A stretch of 13,444 nucleotides of DNA from an uncultured Ruminococcus sp. (GCA_946612185.1 CAMOEP010000027.1:1-13444); one strand, 5' to 3'; positions 6,123 to 13,444 are shown, counted from the stretch's first letter. The notes: generated by a model from the sequence alone, not told the origin. Numbers and translations: made by a program.

Positions 6123-9100
6123 TCATGCCTCCTTCTTATTCAGGTAAAATGCTTCTATCTCAGCCTGCTGGCGGGTCATTCCCTTTTCTTCAAGGGACAT
6201 TACCGCTGCCTGTATCTTAGCGTAGTCGTGGGGAACTATCTTCTTGAACTGGGGCAGATATTCGCTGAAATTATCCAGTATACGCTTTGCCTTTGGCGAA
6301 CCGGTAGCATCAAAATGTTCCTGGATAAGCTGACGGAGTTCCTCAGCATCATACTTTGAGGAAACTGTATCAAGTGACACAAGGGACTTGTTCAGCTTCA
6401 TGTACAGATCCCTGTCCTCGTCCAGAACATAGGCAATACCGCCGGACATACCTGCGGCGAAGTTCTTGCCGGTGCGTCCCAGGATAACTGCACGTCCGCC
6501 GGTCATATACTCGCAGCCGTGGTCGCCTGTACCCTCGCAGACTGCATATGCACCGGAATTGCGCACGCAGAATCGCTCACCTACTATACCGGCAATAAAC
6601 GCCTTGCCGCTGGTAGCGCCGTAGAGTGCAACGTTTCCGGCGATGATATTATCCTCAGCCTTGAACGATGCGTTCTCCGGTGCATGGAGTACCAGTTTTC
6701 CGCCGGAAAGTCCCTTTCCGAAGTAGTCATTGCTGTCGCCGGTAAGGTCGAGAGTCAGACCCTTCGGGATAAATGCGCCGAAACTCTGTCCGCCGCTGCC
6801 TGTACATTTTACTGTGAACGTATCGTCAGCAAGCGCCTGCTCGCCCCATTTTTTAGTTATCTCCGAGCCGAAAAGTGTACCGAAAGAGCGGTCGGTATTG
6901 CGAACCTGTGCGGTGATAGTCTTGGTGGACTTCTTCGACAGAGCGCTTCCCAGCTTCTTCATAAGTACGGTCATATCAGCAGTCTCCTCCAGGCGGAAGT
7001 CATAGGCATCAGCCGGGTCGAAGGACTTCTTTTCCACACTATGATTATCGCACAGAATAGCGGAAAAGTCAATATTACCGCCGTCTGGCTTTCTGAGCAG
7101 GTCAGTGCGTCCCACCAGTTCATCAACGGTGCGGATACCAAGTTTTGCCATATATTCACGCAATTCCTGAGCGACGAAATGCATGAAGTTGATGATGTAC
7201 TCAGGCTTTCCGGAGAAACGCTTGCGCAGTTCGGGGTTCTGGGTTGCGATACCCATAGGGCAGGTGTCAAGGTTGCACACTCTCATCATCACGCAGCCCA
7301 TTGTTACCAGCGGTGCAGTTGCGAAGCCGAATTCCTCAGCGCCCAGAAGTGCCGCAACAAGCACATCTCGTCCGGTCATAAGCTTTCCGTCTGTCTCAAT
7401 AACCACACGGGAGCGCAGACCATTGAGCATAAGCGTCTGGTGAGCCTCAGCAACGCCAAGTTCCCAGGGCAGACCGGCATTATACACGGAACTTCCGGGA
7501 GCAGCGCCAGTTCCGCCGTCGCAGCCTGAAATGAGTACCACCTGAGCGCCTGCCTTTGCAACGCCTGCCGCAACTGTTCCCACGCCTGCTTCTGAAACCA
7601 GTTTTACAGAGATACGGGCATCACGGTTAGCGTTTTTCAGATCATAGATAAGCTGAGCCAGATCCTCGATAGAGTAGATATCGTGGTGAGGCGGGGGCGA
7701 AATAAGGCTTACGCCGGGGGTGGAGTGACGGGTCTTGGCGATCCAGGGGTAAACCTTTCCGCCGGGAAGATGTCCGCCCTCGCCGGGTTTAGCGCCCTGA
7801 GCCATTTTTATCTGTATCTCCTTGGCGGACACAAGGTACTCGCTTGTAACGCCGAAACGTCCGGACGCAACCTGCTTTATAGCGGAACAGCGGTCGGAAT
7901 TCAGTCTTTCCGGAGACTCGCCGCCCTCGCCGGAGTTGGACTTTCCGCCGATACGGTTCATAGCCTCTGCCATACATTCATGTGCTTCCTGAGAGATAGA
8001 GCCGTAGGACATAGCACCGGTCTTGAAGCGGCGGCAGATACTCTCCACACTCTCCACCTCGTCAATGGAGATACCGCCGTCCTCCGGGAAGTTGAAGTCC
8101 AGGAGACTTCTGAGGGTAAGACGGCTGTCCTCACGGCTGACCGCAGTACTGTACTCCTTGAACACCCCATAGTCGCCGTTTCTGGCAGCCTGTTGGAGAA
8201 GGTGGATAGTTTCGGGGGTATAGAGGTGGTCTTTCTTGCCGCTTCTGAGTTTATGGCTTCCGGAACTTGTGATACCGCTGCTTACGGAAAGACCCAGCGG
8301 ATCGAAAGCGGCGGTGTGGAGTTTCTCGGTGCGGCGGCTTATGTCAGCAAGAGTGATACCTCCGATACGGCTGACAGTTCCGCTGAAATAACGGTCGATG
8401 ACCTCCTGAGAAATTCCGGCGGCTTCAAAGAGTTTTGAACCCTGGTAGGACTGAATTGTGGAAATACCCATTTTCGATGCTATCTTCACGATACCGTGGA
8501 GAACTGCGCTGTTATAGTCGTCCTCGGCAGCATAGAAGTCCTTGTCCAGAAGTCCACGGTCGATAAGGTCACGGATAGTTTCCTGAGCAAGATATGGGTT
8601 GACTGCACAAGCGCCGTAGCCTAAAAGTGCAGCGAAGTGGTGAACCTCTCTCGGCTCGGCAGTTTCCAGTATCATCGCAACGGCTGTGCGCTTTCTGGTG
8701 GATACAAGATGCTGCTGAAGTGCCGAAACTGCCAGCAGCGAGGGGATAGCTGCCCTGTACTCGTCCACGTCCCTGTCTGAGAGGATAAGGATATTCGCAC
8801 CGTCACGGTATGCCTTGTCAGCGTCGATGAAAAGGCGCTCTATCGCTCTTTCAAGGGTAGTGCCTATGTAGTAGGTCATGGGGATAACGGCAGCTTTCAG
8901 ACCGTCAGAGTTCAGGTTCTTGATCTTGAGCAGGTCAGTGCTGGTGAGAATGGGGTTGGATATTTTAAGCACATGGCAGTTTTCCGGCTTTTCTTCAAGG
9001 ATATTGCCGTCCTTGCCGATGTACATACTTGTATCGGTAACGACCTCCTCACGGATAGCGTCAAAGGGTGGATTTGTTACCTGAGCAAAAAGCTGGCGGA

Positions 9101-10649
9101 AGTAGCTGAAAAGGGGCGGCATAGTCTGGTCAAGGGGCGGCAGAGGTATATCCGAACCCATTGATATGATAGGTTCTGCGCCGTTTTCAGCCATTGGCAG
9201 GATACTGCTGCGTATCTCCTCGAAGCTGTAGCCGAAAGCCTTTTGCAGCTTTTCAAGTTCCTCATGGGAATAGGTCTTTACTGCCTTGTTCGGGATATGC
9301 AGGTCATGGAGGCGGACAAGGTTGCTGTCCAGCCATTCACCGTAGGGCTGTGAGGAAGCATAGTAGCTTTTCAGTTCATTGTCGTCGATTATCCTGCCTT
9401 TTTTCGTGTCAGCAAGGAGCATTTTTCCGGGACGCAGCCTGTCCTTCTTCACTATCATATCCGCCGGAACGTCGATGCAGCCTGTCTCAGAGGAGAGTAT
9501 CAGGAATCCGTCGGAGGTGATGCAGTAGCGTGAGGGACGCAGACCGTTTCTGTCCAGAACAGCGCCCATAACGTCGCCGTCGGAGAAAAGTATGGAAGCA
9601 GGGCCGTCCCAGGGTTCCATCATAGTGGCGTAGTACTGGTAGAAATCGTACTTCTCCTTTGAGATGTTCCTGTCATTTTTCCATGGTTCAGGAATGGTTA
9701 TCATAACCGCCAGCGGCAGCGGCATACCTGACATTACCATGAATTCCAGGGCATTGTCAAGGCGTGCGGAGTCAGAGCCGGAAACCTCGATAGCCGGAAG
9801 AATAGTGTTCATATCCTCACCGAAAGCACTGCACTTCATTGACTCCTCACGGGCAAGCATCTTGTCGGCGTTGCCGGTGATAGTATTTATCTCGCCGTTG
9901 TGGACGATAAGGCGGTTGGGGTGGGCTTTCTGCCAACTCGGTTGTGTATTTGTGGAGAAACGGCTGTGAACCATAGCAATGGCGGAAGTAAATTCCTCAG
10001 AGCGCAGGTCACGGTAGAAGCCCCTCAGTTCGTTAACCAGGAACATACCCTTGTATACAATAGTCCTGCTGGAAAGCGAGCAAACGTAGGTCTGCTCATT
10101 AGCCTGCTCGAAGATACGGCGTGCGATGTAGAGTCTGCGGTCGAAATCAAGACCTCTCTGGCAGTCCTCCGGGCGCTTCACGAAGCCCTGAACGATGACG
10201 GGCATACTCTCCCTTGCTTTCTGACCGAGTATATCCGGGTCAGAGGGAACGTCCCTCCAGCCGAGGAGTTCCATGCCACGCTTATTGAGTATAGTCTCGA
10301 ACATCTTCTTCGCCCGGTCACGTCCCAGAATGTCCTGTGGGAAGAAGAACATACCAACGCCGAAGTCGCCGTCCTCACCGATGCTGAAACCAAGCTTTTC
10401 AGTCTCTGCCCGGAAGAAGCCGCCGGGTATCTGGGAGAGTATACCCACTCCGTCACCAGTCCTGCCCTGTGCGTCCTTACCTGCACGGTGTTCCAGTTTT
10501 TCAACGATAGTCAGAGCGTCGTCAATAACACGTCTTGAACGCTTGCCGCTGATATTCACGACAGCGCCGATACCGCAGTTATCATGCTCGAAACGAGGGT
10601 CGTAAAGCCCCTGCTTTGCGAAAGGAGCTTCAATTCTGTAATTATCCAT
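6123..10649 (-). CDS. gltB: Glutamate synthase large subunit (ferredoxin/NADPH GOGAT alpha)
   Basis: GltB hydrolyses glutamine and channels the ammonia to 2-oxoglutarate at an FMN site to form glutamate. The protein has 1508 residues, the usual length. Order of domains: a 24-residue propeptide ending before Cys25 (CGIG), the class II glutaminase nucleophile; glutaminase domain to about 430; central domain about 480-790; FMN-binding synthase domain about 800-1220 with GGKSNSGEGGE (901-911), KPGEGGHLPG and GCDGGTGAAP (1042-1051); the [3Fe-4S] cysteines Cys1119, Cys1125 and Cys1130 in GCVMMRVCNLDTC; and a C-terminal beta-helix of glycine repeats about 1280-1410. The frame is open upstream to an ATG at 10712, but the start at 10649 is preferred: GGAAGGAAAG precedes it, the propeptide is normal from there, and the upstream codons overlap a terminator hairpin. 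It is the first gene of the operon gltB-gltD-GS-like-ANTAR-purF. Confidence 0.97.
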   Translation of the reverse strand: MDNYRIEAPFAKQGLYDPRFEHDNCGIGAVVNISGKRSRRVIDDALTIVEKLEHRAGKDAQGRTGDGVGILSQIPGGFFRAETEKLGFSIGEDGDFGVGMFFFPQDILGRDRAKKMFETILNKRGMELLGWRDVPSDPDILGQKARESMPVIVQGFVKRPEDCQRGLDFDRRLYIARRIFEQANEQTYVCSLSSRTIVYKGMFLVNELRGFYRDLRSEEFTSAIAMVHSRFSTNTQPSWQKAHPNRLIVHNGEINTITGNADKMLAREESMKCSAFGEDMNTILPAIEVSGSDSARLDNALEFMVMSGMPLPLAVMITIPEPWKNDRNISKEKYDFYQYYATMMEPWDGPASILFSDGDVMGAVLDRNGLRPSRYCITSDGFLILSSETGCIDVPADMIVKKDRLRPGKMLLADTKKGRIIDDNELKSYYASSQPYGEWLDSNLVRLHDLHIPNKAVKTYSHEELEKLQKAFGYSFEEIRSSILPMAENGAEPIISMGSDIPLPPLDQTMPPLFSYFRQLFAQVTNPPFDAIREEVVTDTSMYIGKDGNILEEKPENCHVLKISNPILTSTDLLKIKNLNSDGLKAAVIPMTYYIGTTLERAIERLFIDADKAYRDGANILILSDRDVDEYRAAIPSLLAVSALQQHLVSTRKRTAVAMILETAEPREVHHFAALLGYGACAVNPYLAQETIRDLIDRGLLDKDFYAAEDDYNSAVLHGIVKIASKMGISTIQSYQGSKLFEAAGISQEVIDRYFSGTVSRIGGITLADISRRTEKLHTAAFDPLGLSVSSGITSSGSHKLRSGKKDHLYTPETIHLLQQAARNGDYGVFKEYSTAVSREDSRLTLRSLLDFNFPEDGGISIDEVESVESICRRFKTGAMSYGSISQEAHECMAEAMNRIGGKSNSGEGGESPERLNSDRCSAIKQVASGRFGVTSEYLVSAKEIQIKMAQGAKPGEGGHLPGGKVYPWIAKTRHSTPGVSLISPPPHHDIYSIEDLAQLIYDLKNANRDARISVKLVSEAGVGTVAAGVAKAGAQVVLISGCDGGTGAAPGSSVYNAGLPWELGVAEAHQTLMLNGLRSRVVIETDGKLMTGRDVLVAALLGAEEFGFATAPLVTMGCVMMRVCNLDTCPMGIATQNPELRKRFSGKPEYIINFMHFVAQELREYMAKLGIRTVDELVGRTDLLRKPDGGNIDFSAILCDNHSVEKKSFDPADAYDFRLEETADMTVLMKKLGSALSKKSTKTITAQVRNTDRSFGTLFGSEITKKWGEQALADDTFTVKCTGSGGQSFGAFIPKGLTLDLTGDSNDYFGKGLSGGKLVLHAPENASFKAEDNIIAGNVALYGATSGKAFIAGIVGERFCVRNSGAYAVCEGTGDHGCEYMTGGRAVILGRTGKNFAAGMSGGIAYVLDEDRDLYMKLNKSLVSLDTVSSKYDAEELRQLIQEHFDATGSPKAKRILDNFSEYLPQFKKIVPHDYAKIQAAVMSLEEKGMTRQQAEIEAFYLNKKEA

Positions 10650-10668
10650 AAAATCACTTTCCTTCCGG

Positions 10669-10731
10669 TTACGGAGCCCCATTGATCCGAACCAATAAAA
10701 AAAGACGCTCATACAGGCGCAGTAAGCCCAT
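10669..10731 (-). CDS. Possible 20-codon leader peptide before gltB
   Basis: An ATG at 10731 has AAGGA seven bases upstream and a 20-codon frame ending in TAA at 10669, just before the gltB ribosome binding site. The peptide would contain six Leu and three Arg and no Gln. Its coding region covers most of the leader terminator hairpin, so a translating ribosome would melt it. No homology is expected for such a short peptide, and the good SD spacing may be chance; I hold it as a candidate only. Confidence 0.3.
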   Translation of the reverse strand: MGLLRLYERLFLLVRINGAP

Positions 10732-10740
10732 ATGAACGTC
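10697..10740 (-). terminator. Intrinsic terminator in the gltB leader (attenuator)
   Basis: Reading on the minus strand, GACGTTCATA (10740-10731) pairs with TATGAGCGTC (10713-10704) over 10 bp including one G-U. The helix extends inward by two wobbles and three G-C/C-G pairs to a 7-base loop (10725-10719). The stem is followed by seven T residues (10703-10697). It starts about 8-10 bases after the predicted transcription start and ends 48 bases before the gltB ATG, so transcripts must read through it to express the operon. This is the arrangement expected of an attenuator rather than of an end-of-gene terminator. Confidence 0.8.
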
Positions 10741-10755
10741 CTTGTTCTGAAAATA

Positions 10756-10784
10756 ATCTTATCACGTTAAACCTGTATTGTCAA
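10756..10784 (-). promoter_or_regulatory. gltB operon promoter
   Basis: On the minus strand, TTGACA (10784-10779) and TAAGAT (10761-10756) are separated by exactly 17 bp, predicting a start near 10749. It lies 44 bp downstream of the lipoprotein stop, with no clear terminator between, so some read-through from the lipoprotein gene is possible. Confidence 0.8.
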
Positions 10785-10827
10785 GTAGGATTTTTCAAAT
10801 TTTACAATATGCACAAATTCCTGTAAA

Positions 10828-12111
10828 CTATTTTGCATTATTCTCTACATATTCTCCAGGATTATCCATAGTGTAAATGATATTCTCCTTGAAATTGCTG
10901 TCAACCACATTGTAGCCCTTGTCAGCCTGCTCGAAAGTGATGCCGCCGCAGTCTGCATTGGGTTCAGCGCCAAGACGCATGGTAGAGCCGTCCTCGAAAA
11001 CGGCTATAAATCCAAGATTATCGAAGTTATCAACAACTGCGAACCTGCCCTTTGCCAGTGCCTTTTCAAACTGCTGTGCAAACATGGGCGCAGCAAAGTA
11101 ATCAGCCGCCGTGGGAGTACCCTTGCGGCAGTCGGCGTTCACGAAGCCTTTCAGCGTGCCGTCAACAACGCCGCCGTAGTAGTAGATATTCAGAGGTGCG
11201 GTTATCTCGCCGTCACGCAAAAGCGCTGCCATGAACGGAGCAGTAAAGGAAACGCTCTCCGGAACTTCTCCGCCGTCATTTATAGTACCTGTTTTCTGGA
11301 AGAACTCATCAGCGGAAAGTTCAAATCCCTCCGTGCCGATCAGTTCATTATAGTCAAGTATCTCAGTGCTGCCGATACGAGCGTCCTTTTCCTCGTCGGT
11401 CATTTGGGCGGTGTTTATTGCAAATCCCAGTGTTTCCCCGGAGGTATCCTTCTCCTCGCTCTGCCAGGTATATACTACCTTGTCCAGGCTTTCCTGACTG
11501 ATAACATTGATGCCCTTGTTCACGTCATTAAAGGTAATGCCCAGTTCATCGGTATTTTTTTTCTGCACACCGCTTACCTGATAGATACTGTTATCATCGT
11601 ATATAATAAACACATCGCCGGTTTCTACCATTTGAAAAATCGCAAGCTTCTGACCTTTTTGAAAACGCTCCTCGGAATATGGCATAATATAGCCCGTACA
11701 GCCAAAAGACCTGTCATTATCCTTATCATGACAGTTCCAATGTACATGACCCACATACTTTCCCTCATATACTACAGGGTAGAGCCAGGTATTATTAACA
11801 GCGGTATTCCGTGCTTTATCCACATAGATCATTTTGTATGGCGTGCCGATATGCATATCTTCCGCCTTAGCGCCCTCTACATAAAACGGGCTGTCCTCGT
11901 CGTCATAATCAGAAAGGCACATTTCAAGCCAGTCTGTTTCAAAGGCTTCCTCATAGGGCTTTTCTTCGCCGTCCCCAAGCAGCTTATCATTTATCAGTCC
12001 GTCCTCAGTAAGCGGAGGCGGATCTCCGCATACCATTTCTTCTTTTCCGCAGGAGCATGAAAACGCTGCCAGTATTGCTGCTGATATAATACATAATATA
12101 CGTCTTTTCAT
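10828..12111 (-). CDS. Predicted lipoprotein with internally duplicated domain, unknown function
   Basis: This is a protein of 427 residues that I do not recognise. A basic start (MKRR), hydrophobic core and Cys19/Cys21 (AFSCSC) give a lipoprotein signal peptide, so it is probably tethered to the outer face of the membrane. After an acidic linker (about 22-75), the body contains two related units of about 130 residues, roughly 86-216 and 288-415. Each ends in a matching pattern: GITF...KG.NV......VYTW at 191-216 and GITF...KGYNVV....IIYTM at 390-415. Matching YEGKYVGHVHWNC and VDGTLKGFVNADC segments precede these. SseB-like N-terminal and C-terminal domains come to mind from the two-part layout, but this is a guess. 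The start is supported by GAGGAGGG 6 bases upstream and a consensus promoter. It lies between amt and gltB, divergent from amt; a role in nitrogen uptake is possible only by context. Confidence 0.8.
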   Translation of the reverse strand: MKRRILCIISAAILAAFSCSCGKEEMVCGDPPPLTEDGLINDKLLGDGEEKPYEEAFETDWLEMCLSDYDDEDSPFYVEGAKAEDMHIGTPYKMIYVDKARNTAVNNTWLYPVVYEGKYVGHVHWNCHDKDNDRSFGCTGYIMPYSEERFQKGQKLAIFQMVETGDVFIIYDDNSIYQVSGVQKKNTDELGITFNDVNKGINVISQESLDKVVYTWQSEEKDTSGETLGFAINTAQMTDEEKDARIGSTEILDYNELIGTEGFELSADEFFQKTGTINDGGEVPESVSFTAPFMAALLRDGEITAPLNIYYYGGVVDGTLKGFVNADCRKGTPTAADYFAAPMFAQQFEKALAKGRFAVVDNFDNLGFIAVFEDGSTMRLGAEPNADCGGITFEQADKGYNVVDSNFKENIIYTMDNPGEYVENNAK

Positions 12112-12145
12112 AACTATCCCTCCTCAGTAAATTTTCCCTGACCAT

Positions 12146-12174
12146 ATGATACCACACTTTTCCGCAGATGTCAA
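12146..12174 (-). promoter_or_regulatory. Promoter of the lipoprotein gene
   Basis: On the minus strand, TTGACA (12174-12169) and TATCAT (12151-12146) are 17 bp apart, predicting a start near 12139, about 28 bases before the ATG at 12111. It is back to back with the amt promoter, whose -35 begins 40 bp away, so a regulator bound between them could affect both. Confidence 0.75.
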
Positions 12175-12213
12175 CGCCATTTTGTTTAGTTTATACAAAC
12201 TTAAAAATTCCCC

Positions 12214-12242
12214 TTGACAAAGTGAAAACAATGCGCTATAAT
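12214..12242 (+). promoter_or_regulatory. amt promoter (perfect consensus)
   Basis: TTGACA (12214-12219) and TATAAT (12237-12242), both perfect matches, are separated by 17 bp, predicting a start near 12249. Such a strong promoter fits a gene controlled after initiation, by the terminator in its roughly 180-base leader. Confidence 0.9.
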
Positions 12243-12262
12243 AGCAACTGTAAACAGCAAAG

Positions 12263-12290
12263 GCGCTGCGGACAATGTGGTCTGCGGCGC
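12263..12290 (+). promoter_or_regulatory. ANTAR-target hairpin P1 in the amt leader
   Basis: An 11-bp stem (12263-12273 with 12280-12290, including two G-U pairs) closes a six-base loop AATGTG (12274-12279). The loop has A at position 1 and G at position 4, the signature of hairpins recognised by ANTAR domains. Flanking A-T pairs can extend the stem and a T-rich run (TTTCTCTTTTT) follows, so it could also pass for a weak terminator. Confidence 0.75.
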
Positions 12291-12333
12291 TTTCTCTTTT
12301 TCCGGAGGATTCCGGATACATAAGCGCTTATTC

Positions 12334-12353
12334 CATACACAATGGGGTGTATG
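12334..12353 (+). promoter_or_regulatory. ANTAR-target hairpin P2, antiterminator in the amt leader
   Basis: A 7-bp perfect stem, CATACAC (12334-12340) with GTGTATG (12347-12353), closes the six-base loop AATGGG (12341-12346), again with A1 and G4. Bases 12344-12353 are also the 5' arm of the following terminator, so P2 and the terminator cannot form together. Binding of an ANTAR protein to P1 and P2 would favour read-through into amt. The spacer from P1 is 43 bases and holds a third small hairpin (12301-12316, loop AGGATT, A1 but not G4). Confidence 0.8.
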
Positions 12354-12390
12354 ATGCCGTTACGGGCATCTGCACCCCATTTTTATTTTT
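12344..12390 (+). terminator. Intrinsic terminator in the amt leader
   Basis: The 5' arm (12344-12358) pairs with the 3' arm (12365-12378): GGGGTG with CACCCC, a wobble/bulge step, then GATGCC with GGCATC, closing a six-base loop GTTACG. The tract ATTTTTATTTTT follows (12379-12390). It lies 40 bases before the amt start and overlaps hairpin P2, so it is the regulated terminator of an attenuation switch. Confidence 0.9.
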
Positions 12391-12429
12391 GCTGCATTAC
12401 ACTCCAAATAATTCAGGGAGGTATTAACT

Positions 12430-13444
12430 ATGGATATTCAGACGATCACGCAGCAGGTAACTGAAAGTACCAATGACACAATATTCGGCGTATGGTTCAT
12501 GATAGCCGTCGCACTCGTTTTCTTCATGCAGGCAGGCTTCGCAATGGTGGAGACAGGCTTCACCCGTGCTAAGAACGCCGGCAATATAATCATGAAAAAC
12601 CTTATGGACTTCTGTATCGGTACAGTTATGTTCATACTCATCGGCTTCGGTCTGCTCCTGGGTGAGGACGTTTGCGGACTCATCGGCGCACCCGGCTTTG
12701 ATATCTTCACAAGCTATGCAGACTTCCAGTGGGATCAGTTCATCTTCAACCTGGTTTTCTGCGCCACTACTTCAACTATCGTTTCCGGCGCTATGGCAGA
12801 GAGGACAAAGTTCCTGTCCTACTGCGTATACTCCGCTATCATCAGCGCACTTATCTACCCCATTGAGGCTCATTGGATATGGGGCGGCGGCTGGCTGGCT
12901 CAGATGGGCTTTCACGACCTTTCCGGCTCATGTGCGATACATATGGTAGGCGGTATCTGCGCACTTATCGGTGCTAAGATCGTAGGGCCTCGTATCGGCA
13001 AATTCGTCAAGACCAAGGACGGCGAGATCAAGGTAAACGCTATCCCCGGTCACAACCTTACTATCGGCGCTCTGGGCGTATTTATACTCTGGTTCGGCTG
13101 GTACGGCTTCAACCCGGCTGCTGCTTCAAGTGTTGCACAGCTTGATTCTATCTTCCTGACAACTACAGTTGCCCCGGCAGTCGCAACCGTTACCTGTATG
13201 ATATTCACCTGGGTAAAGTACGGTAAACCCGATGTTTCCATGTGCCTTAACGCATCTCTGGCAGGACTTGTGGGAATCACAGCAGGCTGTGATGTTATGG
13301 ACTGCGCTGGTGCGACTATCGTAGGCATCGTTTCCGGATTGCTGGTATGCTTCGGCGTATGGCTGCTTGACTACAAGCTTCACATCGACGACCCTGTAGG
13401 TGCAGTTGCAGTACACATGATGAACGGCATCTGGGGAACTATCG
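12430..13444 (+). CDS. amt: Ammonium transporter (Amt/Mep/Rh family), truncated by window end
   Basis: Amt is a membrane channel that imports ammonium. The first 338 residues are present and the frame runs off the right edge, so the C-terminal end, including any fused PII domain, is not visible. The pore twin histidines are His171 (GSCAIHMVGG) and His329 (GAVAVHMMNG). The outer recruitment Phe is probably Phe110 in NLVFCATTSTIVSGAMAER, a highly typical Amt motif (107-125), and HWIWGGGWLAQMGFHDLSG (148-166) is the next family signature. About nine to ten membrane helices can be drawn across the visible part. GGGAGG (12416-12421) lies 8 bases before the ATG. Expression is probably set by the ANTAR-type attenuator in its leader and so linked to the regulator encoded at 3283-2702. 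Strand is opposite to the GOGAT operon. Confidence 0.95.
   Translation, partial: MDIQTITQQVTESTNDTIFGVWFMIAVALVFFMQAGFAMVETGFTRAKNAGNIIMKNLMDFCIGTVMFILIGFGLLLGEDVCGLIGAPGFDIFTSYADFQWDQFIFNLVFCATTSTIVSGAMAERTKFLSYCVYSAIISALIYPIEAHWIWGGGWLAQMGFHDLSGSCAIHMVGGICALIGAKIVGPRIGKFVKTKDGEIKVNAIPGHNLTIGALGVFILWFGWYGFNPAAASSVAQLDSIFLTTTVAPAVATVTCMIFTWVKYGKPDVSMCLNASLAGLVGITAGCDVMDCAGATIVGIVSGLLVCFGVWLLDYKLHIDDPVGAVAVHMMNGIWGTI

Noticed and set aside
6519..7529. Long plus-strand open frame opposite gltB (also 7683-8438 and 9900-10538)
   Set aside because: These are antisense frames of a conserved enzyme gene, with no promoter, ribosome site or family motif.
10650..10712. In-frame upstream extension of gltB to ATG 10712
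   Set aside because: The codons lie in the terminator hairpin and T-run, and the 24-residue propeptide before Cys25 is normal from 10649, which has its own ribosome site.
10697..10750. T-box or amino-acid riboswitch in the gltB leader
   Set aside because: The leader is too short (about 100 bases) and has no T-box sequence or specifier stem; only the simple terminator hairpin is visible.
12263..12300. Hairpin P1 read as a stand-alone terminator
   Set aside because: The T-run is interrupted by two C residues, and the A1/G4 loop fits an ANTAR site better; a minor terminator role is not excluded.
12124..12321. Minus-strand frame across the amt leader
   Set aside because: It lies over two back-to-back promoters and hairpin P1, has no ribosome site, and its codons follow the palindromes.
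1..13444. CRISPR arrays, tRNA or rRNA genes, insertion sequences, phage genes
   Set aside because: No regularly spaced repeats, cloverleaf-like sequences, transposase or integrase motifs or phage proteins were seen on either strand.

Overview
This window looks like a chromosomal nitrogen-assimilation locus of an anaerobic clostridial Firmicute, most like Ruminococcus and relatives. The evidence is consensus sigma-A-type promoters with 17-18 bp spacers, strong GGAGG ribosome binding sites, near-balanced base composition, and an ANTAR-type (NitR-like) RNA-binding regulator beside GOGAT and glutamine synthetase genes, an arrangement known from clostridia. The genus is an inference from gene style and content; it was not searched.

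Layout from left to right. Positions 1-250 have no convincing gene, only a C/T-rich (G-rich on the minus strand) tract. A promoter at 251-280 drives a plus-strand membrane protein of unknown function (326-1006). This converges on a long minus-strand cluster, with a 24-bp perfect inverted repeat acting as a two-way terminator between them, followed by a second imperfect hairpin. The minus-strand cluster, in transcription order, is gltB (10649-6123), gltD (6119-4635), a glutamine-synthetase-like gene (4594-3296), a NitR-like ANTAR regulator with a TTG start (3283-2702) and purF (2683-1262). Gaps are 3-40 bp, so this is almost certainly one operon. Upstream of gltB lie a consensus promoter and a leader with an intrinsic terminator before the gene, which suggests attenuation. 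A minus-strand lipoprotein gene with an internal duplication (12111-10828) follows, and then a plus-strand amt ammonium channel gene (12430 to the window end, truncated).

How the genes work together: Amt brings in ammonium; glutamine synthetase and glutamate synthase (GltBD) fix it as glutamine and glutamate; PurF spends glutamine amide nitrogen on purines. The amt leader shows a near-textbook ANTAR target: two hairpins, each with a six-base loop having A at position 1 and G at position 4, the second mutually exclusive with an intrinsic terminator. The adjacent regulator is the obvious candidate antiterminator for it.

The most unusual point is that the glutamine-synthetase-like protein appears to have lost several catalytic residues (two of three n2 metal ligands, the ammonium-site Asp, the flap Glu, the active-site Arg), while the neighbouring ANTAR protein has a receiver domain without the phospho-acceptor Asp. 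Together they suggest a phosphorylation-independent glutamine or nitrogen sensor made of a pseudo-synthetase plus a pseudo-receiver antiterminator. This is a hypothesis based on alignment from memory.
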